A stretch of DNA of 32,685 nucleotides. Source: Endozoicomonadaceae bacterium (lineage in GTDB: Bacteria > Pseudomonadota > Gammaproteobacteria > Pseudomonadales > Endozoicomonadaceae). The notes beneath the pieces were generated by a model, which saw only the letters and a program-made list of their open reading frames with translations, was not told the origin of the DNA and did no database searches. The translations under genes and the position numbers were made by a program. The stretch covers positions 1-32,685 of the forward strand of contig JAPORK010000301.1 of assembly GCA_026710285.1 (NCBI GenBank), read 5' to 3'. Of the stretch, positions 18,867 through 28,057 are shown in pieces; position 1 is the first letter of the stretch, and every line of letters starts with the position of its first letter.

Positions 18867-20480
18867 ATGAGAAATTATCGAATACTATTTTTGGGGGTCA
18901 TTACCACAATAGTAATGTTTTTTTCTTCTTTATCACTATGCTACGCAAAAGATTTAAAAAAAGAAAATACTGCTACTGCATCTGTAATGCCCGTGTCAGC
19001 TAATGACACACTTTCTGACCTTTTTGAAACTGAAAAACCTGCACCTAAGCATGAGGCTACATCTTCTTCTTGTGCTTTGCCTAATTTTGTAAAATTAGCA
19101 CAGAGTGTATCTCCTGCTGTTGTTAATATCAGAACGCTGGTGAAACCAAAGCAGGTGTTTTCTCCGTTTGATGGTCCTGATAATCCTTTCAGCGAATTTT
19201 TTCGTCGCTTGTATCCGCAAGAGCGACAAGCGCCTGAGCATAATCAAAAACCAGTGCCTAAATATTTAGGATCTGGTTTTATACTTTCGCATGATGGTTA
19301 TATATTAACTAATGCACACGTTATAAAAGATGCTGATGAAATCATGGTAAAACTCAGAGATCGTCGTGAATTTAAAGCAAAAATTATTGGTAGTGACAAA
19401 GCTACAGACTTAGCGCTGTTAAAAATTGATGCCAAAGATTTACCTGTTCTCCAATTAGGTGATACAACACATTTAAAACCCGGACAATGGGTTATGGCTA
19501 TCGGTTCACCTTATGGATTAGATTATACGGTAACCAAAGGTATAATTAGTGCACTAAATCGTAGCCTGAGCAGTACAACCTATGTTCCTTTCATTCAAAC
19601 CGATGTTCCAATTAATCCTGGTAACTCTGGTGGACCTCTGGTTGATATGAATGGAAGTGTCATTGGAGTAAACTCACAAATTGTAACCACATCGGGTGGT
19701 TTTATGGGGCTGTCTTTTGCAATCCCTGCTGATGAAGCAGCCTATGTTGTCAAACAATTAAAAGCACATGGAAAAGTTGAGCGTGGCTGGTTGGGAGTTA
19801 CTTTCCAGGATATCGATCAAAATCTTGCTAAATCGTTTAAACTTCCTCATCCTGAAGGTGCTCTGATTTCCCAGGTTGTTCCTAATTCTCCGGCTGCAAA
19901 AGCGGGCTTTAAATCAGGAGATATTATTCTGGAATTTAACAAGCAAAAAGTTGAGTACTTCAATGACTTACCAGCTATTGTGGGCAGAATTCCTGTGGGA
20001 ACCAAAGCAGAAGCTAAAGTATGGCGTGATGGTAAAATGATCACTCTTGAAGCCACTATTAAAAAACAAAACAGCGAAAGGGATTCAGCGACGGGTGCCA
20101 GATTAAGTGAATATTTAGGCATCGGCGTACAATCACTGGATGATCAATGGCGTAAAACACTTAATATTTCTGATGATCAGCAAATAAGTGGTGTTATTGT
20201 GACCAGCATTCCAAGAGATAGTGTGGGTGCACAATGGGAGTTAAGACCAAGGGATATTATTACTAATTTAGATGGCAGACCAATTACAAACAAAAAAGAC
20301 TTTGATGAAGCAGACAAGGCGCTGGCGAAACGAAAACAGGAACTCAAAGGCAAAAAAGGTAATGGAGAGAATGTCTCTATTCGAATTATTCGTGATGGTG
20401 CAGCTTATTACAAAGCTTATCCCCTGGAAGAATCAAATGATAGCCATGATAAATTAAGAGATAGTTTCAACAGAGACTAA
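18867..20480 (+). CDS. mucD: Periplasmic serine protease, DegP/MucD (HtrA) family
   Basis: ATP-independent periplasmic protease/chaperone that degrades misfolded envelope proteins. 537 residues. Signal peptide 1-27 (cut after CYA). The trypsin-like domain has catalytic triad H151 (TNAHV), D181 (DLALLK) and S254 (GNSGGP), with oxyanion and loop motifs intact. PDZ1 lies at about 288-390 (RGWLGVTFQDI, GFKSGDIILEFN) and PDZ2 at about 415-520 (YLGIGVQSL, LRPRDIITNLDGRPI). At 537 it is longer than MucD (about 475) because of an N-terminal linker (28-70) and a lysine-rich insert KALAKRKQELKGKKGNGE in PDZ2. It closes the sigma-E locus, as in Pseudomonas mucABCD; AGAAA-type leader, ATG clear. Confidence 0.95.
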   Translation: MRNYRILFLGVITTIVMFFSSLSLCYAKDLKKENTATASVMPVSANDTLSDLFETEKPAPKHEATSSSCALPNFVKLAQSVSPAVVNIRTLVKPKQVFSPFDGPDNPFSEFFRRLYPQERQAPEHNQKPVPKYLGSGFILSHDGYILTNAHVIKDADEIMVKLRDRREFKAKIIGSDKATDLALLKIDAKDLPVLQLGDTTHLKPGQWVMAIGSPYGLDYTVTKGIISALNRSLSSTTYVPFIQTDVPINPGNSGGPLVDMNGSVIGVNSQIVTTSGGFMGLSFAIPADEAAYVVKQLKAHGKVERGWLGVTFQDIDQNLAKSFKLPHPEGALISQVVPNSPAAKAGFKSGDIILEFNKQKVEYFNDLPAIVGRIPVGTKAEAKVWRDGKMITLEATIKKQNSERDSATGARLSEYLGIGVQSLDDQWRKTLNISDDQQISGVIVTSIPRDSVGAQWELRPRDIITNLDGRPITNKKDFDEADKALAKRKQELKGKKGNGENVSIRIIRDGAAYYKAYPLEESNDSHDKLRDSFNRD

Positions 20481-20565
20481 AAGAGTATTACTGATTGTTG
20501 AGGCAGTTATTTGTAACGCCTCAGCAATATTATCAAATATACCGTAAAACCTCGCCCTTCAGAAT

Positions 20566-20862
20566 CCGCATCGTAACCACATGTATTGAGCTCCGGTTTT
20601 TATTCACAGGTTTATCTTCTGCTGAATATACTAATCTTTACTGAACATACAGTGGGGATAAGTTTGTCGAATCCATGAAGAGGATTTCTCAATGCCATAG
20701 TTGCCAGCTTCGTTGACTGAGCCTGTCGAAATCCGTCTGCTTATATCCTCAAGGCTTCGACAAGCTCAGCCCACGGTTTATGCCAAAAAGACTGGTATAT
20801 TCAGCAGCAGGCAACCTGACAGGATAAAAATAATAACTTAAAAAATGTGACTGAGAGACAAG
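20566..20862. mobile_element. Interspersed palindromic element, copy E
   Basis: About 297 bp between mucD and the Shango operon. The left end is diverged (CCGCATCGTAACCACAT); the right end GTGACTGAGAGACA (20847-20860) is nearer consensus. Inner arms contain TTCTGCTGAATATACTAATC and the complement CTGGTATATTCAGCAG. The central palindrome is partly scrambled, with an extra CTGAGCCTGTCGAA. The left outer flank CCGTAAAACCTCGCCCTTCAG is shared with copy G, suggesting the unit is longer than the terminal repeats. Confidence 0.7.
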
Positions 20863-20872
20863 CTTCAGCCAA

Positions 20873-20920
20873 GCGATGTCCTGAGCCTGCCGAAGGGCGA
20901 TGTCCTGATTCTGTCGAAGA
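20873..20920. repeat. Two tandem 24-bp units
   Basis: 20873-20896 and 20897-20920, both beginning GCGATGTCCTGA and ending in a CTG(C/T)CGAAG form. They resemble an arm of the central palindrome of the dispersed element with a GCGATGTC extension. They end 5 bases before the helicase stop codon (20926-20928, minus strand). Confidence 0.8.
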
Positions 20921-20925
20921 AGAAA

Positions 20926-23115
20926 TCAAATACCAGACAGCCACTCTCTGGCACCCTGCACAGAAAAGGTTCTCGCTCCATGGCTTGATAACAACAGGTC
21001 TTCCGGCAAATACTTATCAAATTTTTCTATATGTGTTTCAGGAGCCAGTTTGGCAAGCTGGTATTCATTGGGTAAATCGCTTTGCGCAAACTTTCTCAAT
21101 ATTTTTTTGATCTCTGCCGGAGAAGATTTTTCTGCTTCAATAACCCCGCCACAGACGCTTATTTTAAAGCCTTGCTGAGCCAGCAGCATAGCAATCGTAT
21201 TGGTTACTTTATCTCCTCTCCATGTAAATATCGCTGTAGCGTTCCCGTGGTGCACTACTGATTCACGGTCAAGTTTTGCTTCTGCAAAAAAACTGACACT
21301 TTCTGCAAACAATGCCTGTGCAGTTTTATTAACAAAATCAACTTTCTTTTCATCAGCTGCAATCCGATAATCTCCTGTTTTTAATATGTGAAACATCTCT
21401 TGTCGCACCGTATCATGTATGGAGATACCATTTCCTCCAAATTTCGGAGGCTGACCACCTGCTGCACTGACAACAGAAACAGTTTTTTTCTTATTATTAA
21501 CTTCTGTTACTTTCCAGAACTTGCCACCAAATACAATGTACTGATCTTCCATGATAAATGAATCAACAGGTAATGTTCCTAATGTTTTACCGTTAAATAT
21601 AATACGATATTCTTCCGGTGTGTTGAATGCGGCATAAAATGCATAGTGTCCAACGATTGCTTCTCCTTTTATGCCCAGCACCAGTTCACCACTTTGTAAT
21701 TGCGTTAGCAGCTCTTCCTGACCCATGTGGATTAACAAAGACTTAAACGTCTGAGGACAAACTTTTTGAAAAGGTCCTTCTTTACTGAGCAGGCTGTAAA
21801 GTTGATCTGCTCTGATGCCTCCCCATTGCGCTACGATTGCCAGTGTCTGATGCAGCAATGTAGAAAAATGGCACAGTGTGGTATCAGCAGGCTCAAACCA
21901 CTGTTTTTCTATTAACAGCCGGACCATAGCCAGAGACTGAATGAGTTGCAGCCTCATTTTATCTGCTATATTTGCATTTTTGTTTAATGCTCTCTCTTCT
22001 ATCATAACCCGAAGTTTAGCCGGTTGCCCCCTGCGACCAGACCGACCCATACGTTGCCTTAAACCAGACACTGAAGATGGAGGGGTTACCTGAATAACAG
22101 AATCGACCTTTCCGATATCTATTCCCAACTCTAGCGTCATAGTGCAGACAGCGGTGGTTGGTAAATCTTCTCTTTGCAATCGTTTTTCCAGCTGTTCTCG
22201 GTGTTCCTTTGCCAAAGAGCCGTGATGAGGGAAGAATTCGTTGGGTACAACAAAGTGTGCGCAGAAATGGCTAAGCTGAGCAGCAATAGCTTCTGTATTA
22301 TTGCGGCTGTTGGTAAAAATCAGATGGTTGCTGCCTCTGCAAATTTTAAATAGATCCTGGCATATAGTTCTGCTATCAGTACCTTGCTGTTGCTGATCTT
22401 CATTAACAGGCGTAATACAATAACCTCTCACCTGAATTTTTATTACCGAAACAGATTTTAAATCTTTGATAATCTCACAGGGAAAACTTTGGTTGGGTCG
22501 CAGCAATTGCGGAACATCGTTTAACCGACCCAAAGTGGCACTCAATGCAACTCTGGGGATGGGTTTTTTCAACCGGCCCAGTAAATGTTCCAGCCGGTTT
22601 AGCAGTGACAATAAATGATGTCCCCGCTCAGTTCCAATAAAGGCATGAAATTCATCAATAGCAATATACTGCAGTTGACTAAAGGTTTTTCTAACCCAGT
22701 CTGCTTCTCTGATCAGGAGTGATTCCAGAGATTCAGGTGTTATAAGAATAATACCGGAAGGAGACTTTCGCAGCTGTTTTTTTCTGCTAACAGAACTGTC
22801 TCCATGCCACGGGGTTACCCGCATTGATAATAAATCAGCCAGACTTTCTAAGCGACGGTCCTGATCATTGATCAGTGCTTTTAGTGGGCTGATGTATAAA
22901 ATACTTACCCCGTTTTCCTGATCAGCAACGGCACTGCAGGCGGGTAGAAAAAAAGCTTCGGTTTTTCCGGCCGCCGTTGCTGCACTGATCAGAACATCTG
23001 TATGCTGTGATAGTATCGGAGCAACAGCTTGCTGTTGAATCTCTCTTAGCGCTGTCCACCCTTGTTGAAAGCACCACTTCTGAATACGAAAATCCAGCTG
23101 TTGATAAGCACCCAT
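20926..23115 (-). CDS. sngC: Lhr-like DEAD/DEAH helicase, Shango SngC
   Basis: Superfamily 2 helicase, 729 residues. Motif I AATAAGKTE (45-53), motif Ia SPLKALIND, motif II DEFH (154-157), motif III SAT (192-194), motif V in TMTLELGIDIGKVD, motif VI QRMGRSGRRGQ (354-364), then a large C-terminal region as in Lhr-type helicases. Its ATG overlaps the stop codon of the ATPase gene by one base (TAATG), so translation is coupled. With the upstream ATPase and TerB protein it matches the three-gene Shango anti-phage system (TerB protein, ATPase, helicase); the mechanism is not settled. The same helicase type also occurs in BREX-like loci, but no other BREX gene is present. The C-terminus ends at the border of a repeat cluster and may be slightly altered. 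Confidence 0.85.
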   Translation of the reverse strand: MGAYQQLDFRIQKWCFQQGWTALREIQQQAVAPILSQHTDVLISAATAAGKTEAFFLPACSAVADQENGVSILYISPLKALINDQDRRLESLADLLSMRVTPWHGDSSVSRKKQLRKSPSGIILITPESLESLLIREADWVRKTFSQLQYIAIDEFHAFIGTERGHHLLSLLNRLEHLLGRLKKPIPRVALSATLGRLNDVPQLLRPNQSFPCEIIKDLKSVSVIKIQVRGYCITPVNEDQQQQGTDSRTICQDLFKICRGSNHLIFTNSRNNTEAIAAQLSHFCAHFVVPNEFFPHHGSLAKEHREQLEKRLQREDLPTTAVCTMTLELGIDIGKVDSVIQVTPPSSVSGLRQRMGRSGRRGQPAKLRVMIEERALNKNANIADKMRLQLIQSLAMVRLLIEKQWFEPADTTLCHFSTLLHQTLAIVAQWGGIRADQLYSLLSKEGPFQKVCPQTFKSLLIHMGQEELLTQLQSGELVLGIKGEAIVGHYAFYAAFNTPEEYRIIFNGKTLGTLPVDSFIMEDQYIVFGGKFWKVTEVNNKKKTVSVVSAAGGQPPKFGGNGISIHDTVRQEMFHILKTGDYRIAADEKKVDFVNKTAQALFAESVSFFAEAKLDRESVVHHGNATAIFTWRGDKVTNTIAMLLAQQGFKISVCGGVIEAEKSSPAEIKKILRKFAQSDLPNEYQLAKLAPETHIEKFDKYLPEDLLLSSHGARTFSVQGAREWLSGI

Positions 23116-24425
23116 TATAATCTAAAGTCAGCCAGTTCTGCGTTTCTGCTCTCTTCATTTTGCAGCACTAAATCAGCAGACTGCTCTTTTTCAACCTCAA
23201 CAGAAGTAATGAGTTGTTCCCATGAAATTGCAGGGTTTTGTTCTATGACTGTTAACATGTCTAAAAAGGCTTTGATTGTGTTTCTTGGTGTTCTGAAGTA
23301 CATGTCACCAATCGTTTGGTTGCAATGGTGCAAAAAAGATTTTAGCGACTTATCCGGCACCAGGTATTTGTCTTCATCACCTCCAGCATAGACATGGCGT
23401 AAGTTTTTCAGCAGAAGAAATAACTCTTCTGGCGTAAGATTTGCAAGATGCAATGCCGGAGAAGAATAATCAATAACACCCAATTGCTTGGCAAAACTGT
23501 TATCAGCCAGTCTTGATTGTAATGCTTCATAGCTATACAAACCTTTTCTTGGGTCCAGCAGAAATTCGGGTGTACCGCCTAATAAAAAGCCCAGATATTC
23601 AGCCGTACCCTGCAGGTTATCATTCAGTATGCGTAAAATCTGTTCGTAGTTTGCAGTTCTTGATTGAGTACTGTTTAATTTGTACAGATTAACCATCTCA
23701 TCTAAGTTAACCAACAATCCCTGATATCCGGCCTGTCGAACAAAAAGACTCATTAATTTTAATGCATCATAGAACGATGTATCAGAGATTATTGTTCTGA
23801 CCCCCAGTTCTTTATGGGCCTCAGTTTTTGTGGAATATTCAGCCCGCAACCATTTTATGGCATTTAATTTCAATTCTTCATTATCTTGCTCATGCCCGTT
23901 CCAGTAAATTTCGATGACTTTAGCAAAATCATAACCGCCCACCAACTCTGACAGCGATGCCAGTTTTTCATGAATAACAGCGTTAACACTTTTACCGACT
24001 GTATCTGCTTCTCTACGTACTTCAGTGATAAATTTTTCCACAACACTGGTGAGTGCATTACCATCGGGCTTGTTCCTGGTGGACAGATTTCGCATTAACT
24101 CTGAATAGAGATTACGCGCTTGTCCGCCAGATGAATAAAGTCTTCGGTTTGGAGATAAATCAGCATGCACAGTGACCAATTTATGCTCCAGTGCAATGGC
24201 TCTGACTACGCTTAAAAAGAATGTTTTTCCGGATCCATATTCACCGATAATTAATCTAAAAGCTGAACCTCCACTGGCGATACGTTCCACATCAGTGATT
24301 AATGCTTTTAATTCATTGACCCGACCAACCTGAATATGCTGGATTCCAATCTTAGGTGTAACACCTGCTTTCAGAGACTGAATAATAGCATCTCTTTCTT
24401 TAGGTTTAATTCTCTTAATTGTCAT
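23115..24425 (-). CDS. sngB: P-loop ATPase (DUF2791/BrxD-like), Shango SngB
   Basis: 436 residues. The AAA-type nucleotide-binding fold has Walker A GEYGSGKT (61-68) and Walker B LLVNLDE (237-243; D242, E243). The N-terminus ..GVTPKIGIQHIQVGRVNEL is typical of the BREX BrxD-like (DUF2791) ATPases. A C-terminal winged-helix-like region includes YFRTPRNTIKAFLDML. It is the second gene of the operon, starting 9 bases after the TerB gene and overlapping the helicase start by one base. By analogy with Shango it probably drives or gates the helicase; direct partner contacts are inference. Confidence 0.85.
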   Translation of the reverse strand: MTIKRIKPKERDAIIQSLKAGVTPKIGIQHIQVGRVNELKALITDVERIASGGSAFRLIIGEYGSGKTFFLSVVRAIALEHKLVTVHADLSPNRRLYSSGGQARNLYSELMRNLSTRNKPDGNALTSVVEKFITEVRREADTVGKSVNAVIHEKLASLSELVGGYDFAKVIEIYWNGHEQDNEELKLNAIKWLRAEYSTKTEAHKELGVRTIISDTSFYDALKLMSLFVRQAGYQGLLVNLDEMVNLYKLNSTQSRTANYEQILRILNDNLQGTAEYLGFLLGGTPEFLLDPRKGLYSYEALQSRLADNSFAKQLGVIDYSSPALHLANLTPEELFLLLKNLRHVYAGGDEDKYLVPDKSLKSFLHHCNQTIGDMYFRTPRNTIKAFLDMLTVIEQNPAISWEQLITSVEVEKEQSADLVLQNEESRNAELADFRL

Positions 24426-24434
24426 AAAATTATC

Positions 24435-26735
24435 TTATCCTCTTAACTCTTCAGCAACTTCAAAATCTATACAGAAGTCGCCATCATCATCTATCAATGC
24501 CGCATCAACGCTTTCAAAGGACCAGTCATTAATTGTTTCAATAGCACCATCGGGCATTAAGCGTAGTTTGTCGCATAAAGCCATAACATCTTCACGGGCC
24601 CATTTTTCTTTAGTAATCAGTTGTTCATAAAGTTTCTGATGAGCATCATCTAAGCCGGTGATAACTTCAGCTACAGCTGTTGGTATTTCTTCTGTTTCTG
24701 TGGTATCTTCAGTGAAAATATTGCCCAGTACTTTTTGCACTGCATGCGTCTCTTGTTTATGTAACGCCAGTGTTTCTGCATCTAATTCAAAACCGCTGTT
24801 AATGGTATTTTTTCTTTGTTTACCACCAGGTTTAGCGGTTTTTTTGGTCACAAACGGTTTGGTCGAAGAAAAACCATGCATATCACCGGGTACCTGTGAT
24901 TTATCCAACCCAAGTGCTGTATAAGCTTTTTCCACCAGTTTGATTTCACTGACGTTGGTTTTTCCGCCCGCTAAAGCAACTGAAATTATAAACTGTCTGA
25001 TCAGTTGCTTTTCATCGGCATCCATTTCATTAAGCTGTGTTTTCATGCCGAGCATATTGGCTGGAGTATTTAAGCGCCAGGTCAGATAGGCGTGCGAAGC
25101 ATTTTTTTCTACCGACGTAAGTATATTGCTATGGTCAATTAAATTTTTCATAACCATATATCTTTTTTCATTTATCTGACCATTAGCAGTTGCTATCATT
25201 GCACCAAGTCGAAGTGATAGATTTATCCATTGTGTTGTGTTTGTGGTAAGATCAAATGAGTCACATTCATCCGGAAGCTTAAATAAAGCGACATATTCAT
25301 CCGCTTTTTTTATTCTTTCCTGGTGCAACAGTACATCCGGCGCAATTCCAAAACCACATTTTTGTGCAAATTGTTGCATCAACATCTGGTGTTTTTTGTG
25401 AACGATATCGGGGAGTTTTTTTTGCAAATGCTTCCAAAAATCTTTGACTGTAGTCAGACCCTGTTGTTTAGAAATAACTTTATTTGCCCATTTTGTGAAT
25501 TGACTAAACACAGGTGAACCAAATCGCTGATCATTCATTAACAAATTAGGTAGCAGTATCAGTGCTTCCAAATCATCTTCTGATGATCCGTACTTATTAT
25601 AGTAGCTATCGTATGCGGTTAATTCCTGCATGCAAACCTCTGCAACCTTTAGAATTTTATCAAGCGGCTTTTCAAGCACACTGGGATCTGACAGACCTTT
25701 AATGCAAATTCTAATATCATGAATGCATCTGTTAACGGGTTGATAAGTAAACTGTAACCTTTCTTTGTTGGGTTTAATCATCATTCCGGCAGGAAGTTGC
25801 TTGTCATATTGAAGACAGAACAGATCATGAAACAATTGTTTGCAATCCGACACAGGATCTAAAAAATCGTCATCAGAATCAAATATCAACCAGAAAAAAG
25901 CCAGTTCAGCTCCCACAGACCGTCCTTCGGCAACCGTTTGAGCGAGCATGAATTGGAATGACCACCTGTTAACAGATAATGAAGACATATATTTTTCAGT
26001 CATCAGTTCTGGTTGTTTTATAAGCATTAACTGAATGAAAGAATTTACACTATCGTGAAATCTGGGGTAGCGCCCGTAAATGTTTTTCAGACGAATAACT
26101 TCATTTAGGATGGCTATAAATTCACTATCTGGAATATTACAATCCATATCAGAAATTATACGTCGTTCTATGCCAGAAAAGTACAGAAGGATGTAACTCA
26201 GTGATATGTCAGGATCACAGCGTCCGGAGGCTAACCAGTCTAAATATTCTCCCCGGGTTATTTCACAAAGAGCTGTATAATTATAAACAATATGGAGGAA
26301 TTGAGAAAAATAGCTATATTGATAGTCAGAGAGTGAGTTTTTTTTAGACTGGGTCGTTAACCTGGTTTTAGCCGCCGGTAATGATGGATTAATGAGAGCA
26401 GGTTCTATATAATCATCATCATCCAGACCACGTATGTCTTCACCCACATAGATAAAACCTTGCTTAAGCTTACGCCCATGTATTGTTACTGATTGATTGG
26501 GTTTTACCCACAGTTTTTCTGCATATTCAGCAGCAAATTGTTTGATGGCTGTCTGCTTCAACAGAGCAGCACTATCATAAGCCTCTTCTTCTAGTGGACC
26601 AAGTAGAAAAGATTTTAATTCATCGTCAGATAGCTCAAGGTTTTTTTGTTTTTTTATCTCCGCTTCGTGCTGTATTTTAGCCTTTTTTGCTTTTTTTGCT
26701 TTTCGACGTTTTATCCTCGGTTTAGATACTGGCAT
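24435..26735 (-). CDS. sngA: TerB-domain protein, Shango SngA
   Basis: 766 residues, first gene of the operon. The start has MPVSKPRIKRRKAKKAKKAK, a strongly basic Lys/Ala tail that could contact nucleic acid. The TerB_N domain (about 76-270) shows FIYVGEDI, EPALINPSLP, EYLDWLASGRCDP and LLYFSGIERR, its diagnostic series. A TerB-like helical domain lies at about 535-635 (GAMIATANGQIN..., ALAGGKTNVSEIKLVEKAY). The TerB_C domain (about 655-766) contains LHKQETHAVQKVLGNIF, LITKEKWAREDVMALCDKLRLMPDGAIETIN and a very acidic end. GAGAG lies about 8 bases before the ATG. TerB folds are linked to metal or membrane stress sensing; here it likely acts as the sensor or scaffold (inference). Confidence 0.85.
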   Translation of the reverse strand: MPVSKPRIKRRKAKKAKKAKIQHEAEIKKQKNLELSDDELKSFLLGPLEEEAYDSAALLKQTAIKQFAAEYAEKLWVKPNQSVTIHGRKLKQGFIYVGEDIRGLDDDDYIEPALINPSLPAAKTRLTTQSKKNSLSDYQYSYFSQFLHIVYNYTALCEITRGEYLDWLASGRCDPDISLSYILLYFSGIERRIISDMDCNIPDSEFIAILNEVIRLKNIYGRYPRFHDSVNSFIQLMLIKQPELMTEKYMSSLSVNRWSFQFMLAQTVAEGRSVGAELAFFWLIFDSDDDFLDPVSDCKQLFHDLFCLQYDKQLPAGMMIKPNKERLQFTYQPVNRCIHDIRICIKGLSDPSVLEKPLDKILKVAEVCMQELTAYDSYYNKYGSSEDDLEALILLPNLLMNDQRFGSPVFSQFTKWANKVISKQQGLTTVKDFWKHLQKKLPDIVHKKHQMLMQQFAQKCGFGIAPDVLLHQERIKKADEYVALFKLPDECDSFDLTTNTTQWINLSLRLGAMIATANGQINEKRYMVMKNLIDHSNILTSVEKNASHAYLTWRLNTPANMLGMKTQLNEMDADEKQLIRQFIISVALAGGKTNVSEIKLVEKAYTALGLDKSQVPGDMHGFSSTKPFVTKKTAKPGGKQRKNTINSGFELDAETLALHKQETHAVQKVLGNIFTEDTTETEEIPTAVAEVITGLDDAHQKLYEQLITKEKWAREDVMALCDKLRLMPDGAIETINDWSFESVDAALIDDDGDFCIDFEVAEELRG

Positions 26736-27192
26736 GTTTTGCTCTCAATTGTTTTGGATTTTGCTATAAACAATAATAATTAGAAAAGTTAATTGTTTTG
26801 TATACGATTTATTGATCCATTTGATCTAAAATTAATTTTCTGTGTTCAGTTGTAACATGCAACAATGCACAGACCTTCTTTTTACTCCGGGTACCATTCC
26901 AGGCAGAAAAGATTGTTCACATTTTTATAATTTATTGTGAAGTGAATTTATGGTTGAAATAAACATTGTTTAACAGTTAAATGCCGAGTATAACAAAAAT
27001 ATCTGCATCTACAAAACTTATTGACAGTTTTTTAAATTTTGCTCCGACAACATGATACAGCTTATACTCATCTAATTTGAATGTTTCAGATTGATAAATT
27101 AACTGACAATTTGATACCAGTAAATATTACCAAAAGCTTCTTTTTCACCTCGCATTTGTATTATTTTGTTAATGAGGTAATTTTGCGACTGG
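26736..27192. other. Intergenic region waaP-sngA
   Basis: About 457 AT-rich bases downstream of waaP and upstream of sngA (both minus strand). It must carry the Shango promoter. I see no gene, family repeat or clear terminator. Confidence 0.5.
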
Positions 27193-28029
27193 CTAGATAG
27201 CATCGCCCTTTTTTAGTTTTCTGGCATATATTTTTAATTTCTTTTTCCGTAGTGGTTGCCACAGCCAGTGATATTGGGTAAAAGCTTCTCTTAAAGGCAT
27301 TTGTGTATAGACCCGGATAAAACGATAAAGATCCCGCTTTGTAAGTCCTATATTTAAAGCTGAAAACCATAGTGCTGCTATATCTTTGATAATCCAGCGC
27401 CTGGGTGTTGCCGTTCTTATTTGGCAGCGATGTAAGTCAATCAGCCAGAGTTTTATTGATTCTGCTTTTACATTATCCTTTCCTTTCGGAATATGTAGTA
27501 AAAAGTGGCAAAGATAAAAGTCTCTGTGGTTAACTCCATTGCAGTGAAGTTTACGGCTAATACCTGCAACCTGAGTAATCAGCTCTTTTTTTAATTTAAA
27601 TGGAGCTGGTGTAACAGCCCAGTCCATACAAAAATCTTCCAGGCTGATGGTTTGAGTTAACTCATGCGTAATGATAAATGATTGTTGTCTTGCAGGATTG
27701 CCATGTTCTTTTCCATAAGCAGCCACTGATAAAGTGGCAATGCTAAGTTGCTCCAGTTTGCGGATAGCTTTATATTCATCTTCAGCCCCTAAAACTGGTT
27801 TTCTTAAGCGCAGTAAATCACCGAATATTGCTAACCATCCAACCCCGTAGTGAATTTTTAAAAAATAACCTTTACCCAGAAGATAAAAACGTACTGTCTT
27901 TCTTGCTTCCAGTGCCCGAAAAATTTCACCGTCGATGTGTTCAATAACCCTGAATGGGTTTTTATCTTTCCATAACTGAATGAAGGGTTCAGTCAAATAA
28001 AGCATGTAATCTTTAGTATCTATATACAT
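27193..28029 (-). CDS. waaP: LPS core heptose(I) kinase
   Basis: Cytoplasmic kinase that phosphorylates heptose I of the LPS inner core, strengthening the outer membrane through divalent-cation bridges. 278 residues. The eukaryotic-like kinase fold has RTA-type conserved segments: GEIFRALEARKTVRF, GKGYFLKIHYG (lysine of the ATP site), VLGAEDEYKAI, and the catalytic loop NHRDFYLCHFLLH with D170, then LWLIDLHRCQIR with the metal-binding Asp. It aligns with E. coli RfaP along its length. The ATG at 28029 has no good ribosome binding site; the in-frame ATG at 28005 (MLYLTEPF) aligns with the E. coli N-terminus and is an alternative. It is the last gene of waaC-waaG-waaP, 28 bases after waaG. Confidence 0.93.
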   Translation of the reverse strand: MYIDTKDYMLYLTEPFIQLWKDKNPFRVIEHIDGEIFRALEARKTVRFYLLGKGYFLKIHYGVGWLAIFGDLLRLRKPVLGAEDEYKAIRKLEQLSIATLSVAAYGKEHGNPARQQSFIITHELTQTISLEDFCMDWAVTPAPFKLKKELITQVAGISRKLHCNGVNHRDFYLCHFLLHIPKGKDNVKAESIKLWLIDLHRCQIRTATPRRWIIKDIAALWFSALNIGLTKRDLYRFIRVYTQMPLREAFTQYHWLWQPLRKKKLKIYARKLKKGDAI

Positions 28030-28057
28030 TGCTACAGTTTAAAACTCCATGTAGGGA

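Noticed and set aside
20926-26735. BREX system
   Set aside because: The ATPase and helicase types occur in BREX loci, but no PglX, PglZ or BrxC homologue is present, and the TerB protein fits Shango.
27161-27370. Separate small gene overlapping the waaP 3' end
   Set aside because: Different frame on the same strand inside the conserved WaaP reading frame; a shadow.
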